A stretch of 7,948 nt of DNA, taken from Parachlamydia sp. Lineage in GTDB: Bacteria > Chlamydiota > Chlamydiia > Chlamydiales > Parachlamydiaceae. The first letter of the stretch is position 1. The number at the start of each line of letters is the position of its first letter. The stretch is from contig JAJTHR010000303.1 of assembly GCA_021298935.1 (NCBI GenBank), positions 1 through 7,948 of the forward strand, read 5' to 3'. Positions 5,684 to 7,948 of the stretch are shown in pieces. A model generated the notes under the pieces. It was not told the origin of the DNA and did not search any database. It worked only from the letters and a program-made list of their open reading frames with translations. A program made the translations under genes and the position numbers.

Positions 5684-7276
5684 ATGAACTCTTTTAATTC
5701 AAATAAACTAAAAGTTTCCCAATTTATTGGTCAATCAAGGGTTGAAGACGACGGTGAAACTAAATCATTGGTGGTTGGACAATCCAATTTTAAAGGCAAA
5801 ACTGAGGCCGTATTTGCAAAAGCCTTAGGTAAAGTTGTTTCAGTTCTCAATCGAACAGAAAATGAAAAAATTAAAAATATCAATTCTCATTTTATTGCAT
5901 TTTTAGAAGCGCGTGATGAATTGATTAATGAGCATAATTTAATTATTTTAAACAGCAAAGTTTTTCTAAACATGTCTGAAGAGGCGCATTTTAATGAAAT
6001 GAAAGAAATGCATTCTGAGCAAATGAATAAGAGTAAAAACCTTTCCAATTTGTCCCTTTTTTTTCTAAAAGGAATTCGCAGACAGTTAAATGAAGCAAAG
6101 GGAATGCAAAGAGAGGTATTGGCAACCAAAATAACTGAACGAATTGAAGAAAATATTAATAAATTGAATCATTCTAATCTTAGACCAGAAGACATAAAGG
6201 GCATAAAAAAACAAATTGCTTTTGACAGACAGGTTGTTGAAACACTGCTTGCAGCAGATTCAATGAAACTTGCGGAAGGAAAGGCAAAAGAAATTTATAA
6301 AGCCGGGCCGTTCACTGCCAAACAGTTGGATGACCCTGATCTACAAGATGTGATTTTAGTGGCTAAAAACGAGTTTGGCAGACAAGAGGAACTTGACCGC
6401 GAAACGCGTCATGCAACCAGGGCAAATGAATATGTAGCTAAAAACCAAGGAGATGGGGTCGAAACAAATATCGTTAAAATGAGGCCGGTGGCACCTGAAG
6501 ATCCCGAATATTCTCCTGGACAATCCAAGATTCGCTCGGATGAGGCAGACGGAGATTTAAAAGATCTCTTTAAAAATGGTTTTACCTTTGAGCAATCATT
6601 TGAAATGGCATTTCAGGTTTTAAATGGAATGTCCAATTTGCATGAAGCAGGGTTGCTTCACGGGGATATTAAGGATGACAATATTCTCTTTTTTGAAAAA
6701 AATGGCGAATACATCATGCGTGTCACTGACTTTGGCAAAACAAAAGAATTTGAAAAAGGAGAATCTTTCATCTATCAGGGAAACTACCGATTTGCCCCCC
6801 CTGAGGGACGTTTGAGTGAAAAAGGAGAAGTTTTTAGTACCGCTCTAATGATGATTCGGATACTTGAAAACGAATTGCTCCAAGATGGTAAAAAAACTGT
6901 CATAGACCCGACGCACGTTGATGACCAAGCGCATCAAGGCGACCGGACAGGCATTGAATTATTTTTAATTATGAATAAGGACTGCTCTCAAAATGAAAAA
7001 ACCTCATTTAAGCCCTATGTTAAAGTGGTAAAAAACGAATTGCGCTCTTTTTTTGGACTTAAAAGTAAACCTAAGCTCCAGGCAAATGAAAAGGAAATTC
7101 AACGCTATATTAATAGCTTGATTGAACAACTCTCAAAAAAACACCCCGAAAATAGCACTCAGATAAAGCAAATGGGAAATTTGCTTATCGACATGACACG
7201 CAATGAAAGCCAGCGCATGGAACATTTGTCGACTGCAAAAGCAGAATTTAAGAAAATTATGGAAAGAAATTCTTAA
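5684..7276 (+). CDS. Divergent eukaryotic-like Ser/Thr protein kinase, candidate effector
   Basis: A 530-residue soluble protein. Residues 1 to about 195 are lysine/glutamate-rich, predicted largely helical, and not recognised. A kinase fold follows. A degenerate glycine loop is seen in LAEGKAKEIYKA (196-207), the likely ATP-binding Lys is K228 in ILVAK, and candidate helix-C glutamates are E235, E236 and E240. The catalytic loop HGDIKDDN (326-333; D328, K330, N333) is followed by DFG (349-351) and APPEG (371-375, the APE equivalent). HGD replaces HRD, so it is a non-RD kinase, and the helix-F aspartate position is E382. After about 395 an insertion of roughly 90 residues precedes LLIDMTRNESQRM (500-512), which resembles the end of a kinase C-lobe. 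Catalytic residues are intact, so activity is plausible. There is no signal peptide or membrane segment. The gene is AT-rich compared with pdxT and pgk. Type III secretion into the host is speculation from the organism's lifestyle. Confidence 0.8.
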   Translation: MNSFNSNKLKVSQFIGQSRVEDDGETKSLVVGQSNFKGKTEAVFAKALGKVVSVLNRTENEKIKNINSHFIAFLEARDELINEHNLIILNSKVFLNMSEEAHFNEMKEMHSEQMNKSKNLSNLSLFFLKGIRRQLNEAKGMQREVLATKITERIEENINKLNHSNLRPEDIKGIKKQIAFDRQVVETLLAADSMKLAEGKAKEIYKAGPFTAKQLDDPDLQDVILVAKNEFGRQEELDRETRHATRANEYVAKNQGDGVETNIVKMRPVAPEDPEYSPGQSKIRSDEADGDLKDLFKNGFTFEQSFEMAFQVLNGMSNLHEAGLLHGDIKDDNILFFEKNGEYIMRVTDFGKTKEFEKGESFIYQGNYRFAPPEGRLSEKGEVFSTALMMIRILENELLQDGKKTVIDPTHVDDQAHQGDRTGIELFLIMNKDCSQNEKTSFKPYVKVVKNELRSFFGLKSKPKLQANEKEIQRYINSLIEQLSKKHPENSTQIKQMGNLLIDMTRNESQRMEHLSTAKAEFKKIMERNS

Positions 7277-7826
7277 TATAATATTGATGGATAGCGTGAT
7301 TATCCGTAAGTTCCGGATGAAAAGAGGCTCCTAAGTGTCTCCCTTGCCTGACAAGAACCGGCTTTCCTTCCCATTCTCCTAAAACTTCCACACTTTGTCC
7401 CATTTGGCAAATTTCAGGGGCGCGAATAAAAAATCCGGGCACCCTTATTTGCTCATTTTTAAAACAAATAACCAGCGGCGTTTCAAAAGACTCTGTCTGC
7501 CTGCCATATGCGTTGCGTCTGACCGTAATATCCAGCAAATTGAAAGGTTTTGCAGAGGAGCCTTCAATATCCTTCGCCATCAAAATCAAACCGGCGCATG
7601 TGCCAAAAACAGGTTTTTGAGAAGCAAAAAGGGCAATTTCATCCTTCAGTCCGCTAAATTCCAAAAGCTTGAATAGGACGGTCGATTCTCCTCCGGGCAG
7701 TATAAGGCCGTCGCATTCTGCCAAGTCCTCTTTTTTCTTTACAAGCTTTGAGCGTACATTTAATTTTGTCAGCATCTCCTGATGCTTGGAAAAATCTCCC
7801 TGTAAAGCCAATATGCCGACCAGCAT
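7257..7826 (-). CDS. pdxT: Pyridoxal 5'-phosphate synthase glutaminase subunit PdxT
   Basis: A class I glutamine amidotransferase that hydrolyses glutamine and channels ammonia to PdxS for de novo synthesis of pyridoxal 5'-phosphate in the cytoplasm. At 189 residues it matches the family (about 190-200). It begins with GILALQGDF (4-12) and carries LPGGEST (43-49), the nucleophile C77 in GTCAGL, NAYGRQ (105-110), FIRAPEI (133-139) and the catalytic pair H170/E172 in SFHPEL. The ATG follows directly on the pdxS stop codon with no base between and no good ribosome site of its own, so translation is probably coupled to pdxS. Its last 20 bases overlap the end of the convergent kinase-like gene, leaving no room for a separate terminator. 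Confidence 0.97.
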   Translation of the reverse strand: MLVGILALQGDFSKHQEMLTKLNVRSKLVKKKEDLAECDGLILPGGESTVLFKLLEFSGLKDEIALFASQKPVFGTCAGLILMAKDIEGSSAKPFNLLDITVRRNAYGRQTESFETPLVICFKNEQIRVPGFFIRAPEICQMGQSVEVLGEWEGKPVLVRQGRHLGASFHPELTDNHAIHQYYIKNFFP

Positions 7827-7948
7827 TTACCAACCACGTCCTGCAAGCAATTCTTCTTTACTCAGCTGGCGGATATCCATCCCCTTCATCGGGCTTAGCA
7901 AGCCTCTCGAAATCTGGGCAAGCATTTCAGGGTCTTTAAAATACGTTG
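7827..7948 (-). CDS. pdxS: Pyridoxal 5'-phosphate synthase subunit PdxS, C-terminal 39 residues (partial)
   Basis: The minus strand reads in frame from the window edge to TAA at 7829-7827. It gives 39 residues that start TYFKDPEMLAQISRGL, contain MKGMDI and end in GRGW, the conserved close of PdxS (typically ERGW). PdxS is the lyase/synthase barrel that condenses ribose 5-phosphate, glyceraldehyde 3-phosphate and ammonia into PLP, and it assembles with PdxT. The rest of the gene lies beyond 7948. The pdxS-pdxT order, with zero spacing, is the standard operon arrangement. Confidence 0.93.
   Translation of the reverse strand, partial: TYFKDPEMLAQISRGLLSPMKGMDIRQLSKEELLAGRGW

Noticed and set aside
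5887..6129. An 80-codon minus-strand ORF inside the kinase-like gene
   Set aside because: Shadow of the helical N-terminal coding region; no ribosome site or motif.
7395..7939. Plus-strand ORFs at 7395-7676 and 7748-7939
   Set aside because: Both are antisense to pdxT/pdxS, whose catalytic motifs are intact.

Overview
The window looks like chromosome from an amoeba-associated chlamydia (Parachlamydiaceae-like: Parachlamydia, Protochlamydia or Neochlamydia). The main evidence is two tandem nucleotide translocases of the chlamydial/rickettsial/plastid NTT family, a hallmark of intracellular bacteria that import host nucleotides. They lie beside an ordinary phosphoglycerate kinase, an AT-rich eukaryotic-like protein kinase gene and the PdxS/PdxT vitamin B6 enzymes. 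The assignment rests on recognising protein families by eye, not on a search; a related intracellular lineage cannot be excluded.

Layout. Positions 1-846 hold no large gene. They contain a long nested palindrome at the window edge (1-114), a doubtful 70-residue ORF (113-325), two short perfect hairpins (350-402), and a cluster of related inverted repeats ending in a fold-back element of about 256 bp (526-781) that resembles a MITE. An intrinsic terminator (779-810) for the next gene abuts that element. On the minus strand, read from right to left, come pgk (5555-4350), an NTT transporter (4102-2501) and a second NTT transporter (2388-847). A good sigma-70-type promoter is visible before pgk and before the second transporter, so the three are probably not one operon. 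On the plus strand, 5684-7276 encodes a 530-residue protein with a divergent Ser/Thr-kinase fold, transcribed divergently from pgk. Its last 20 bases overlap the convergent pdxT (7826-7257), which follows directly on the 3' end of pdxS (running out of the window at 7948).

How the genes work together. The NTT carriers would exchange or import nucleotides across the inner membrane, and Pgk makes ATP by substrate-level phosphorylation in glycolysis. PdxS/PdxT form the glutamine-dependent pyridoxal 5'-phosphate synthase. The kinase-like protein has no metabolic link to its neighbours. It has no signal peptide, a helical N-terminal region and low GC, which makes it a candidate host-directed effector, but that is inference.

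The observations most worth following are the fold-back repeat family at 413-781, the nested palindrome at 1-114, and the non-RD kinase with a degenerate glycine loop and an insertion in its C-lobe. I found no CRISPR array, tRNA, rRNA, transposase or obvious new multi-gene defence system.
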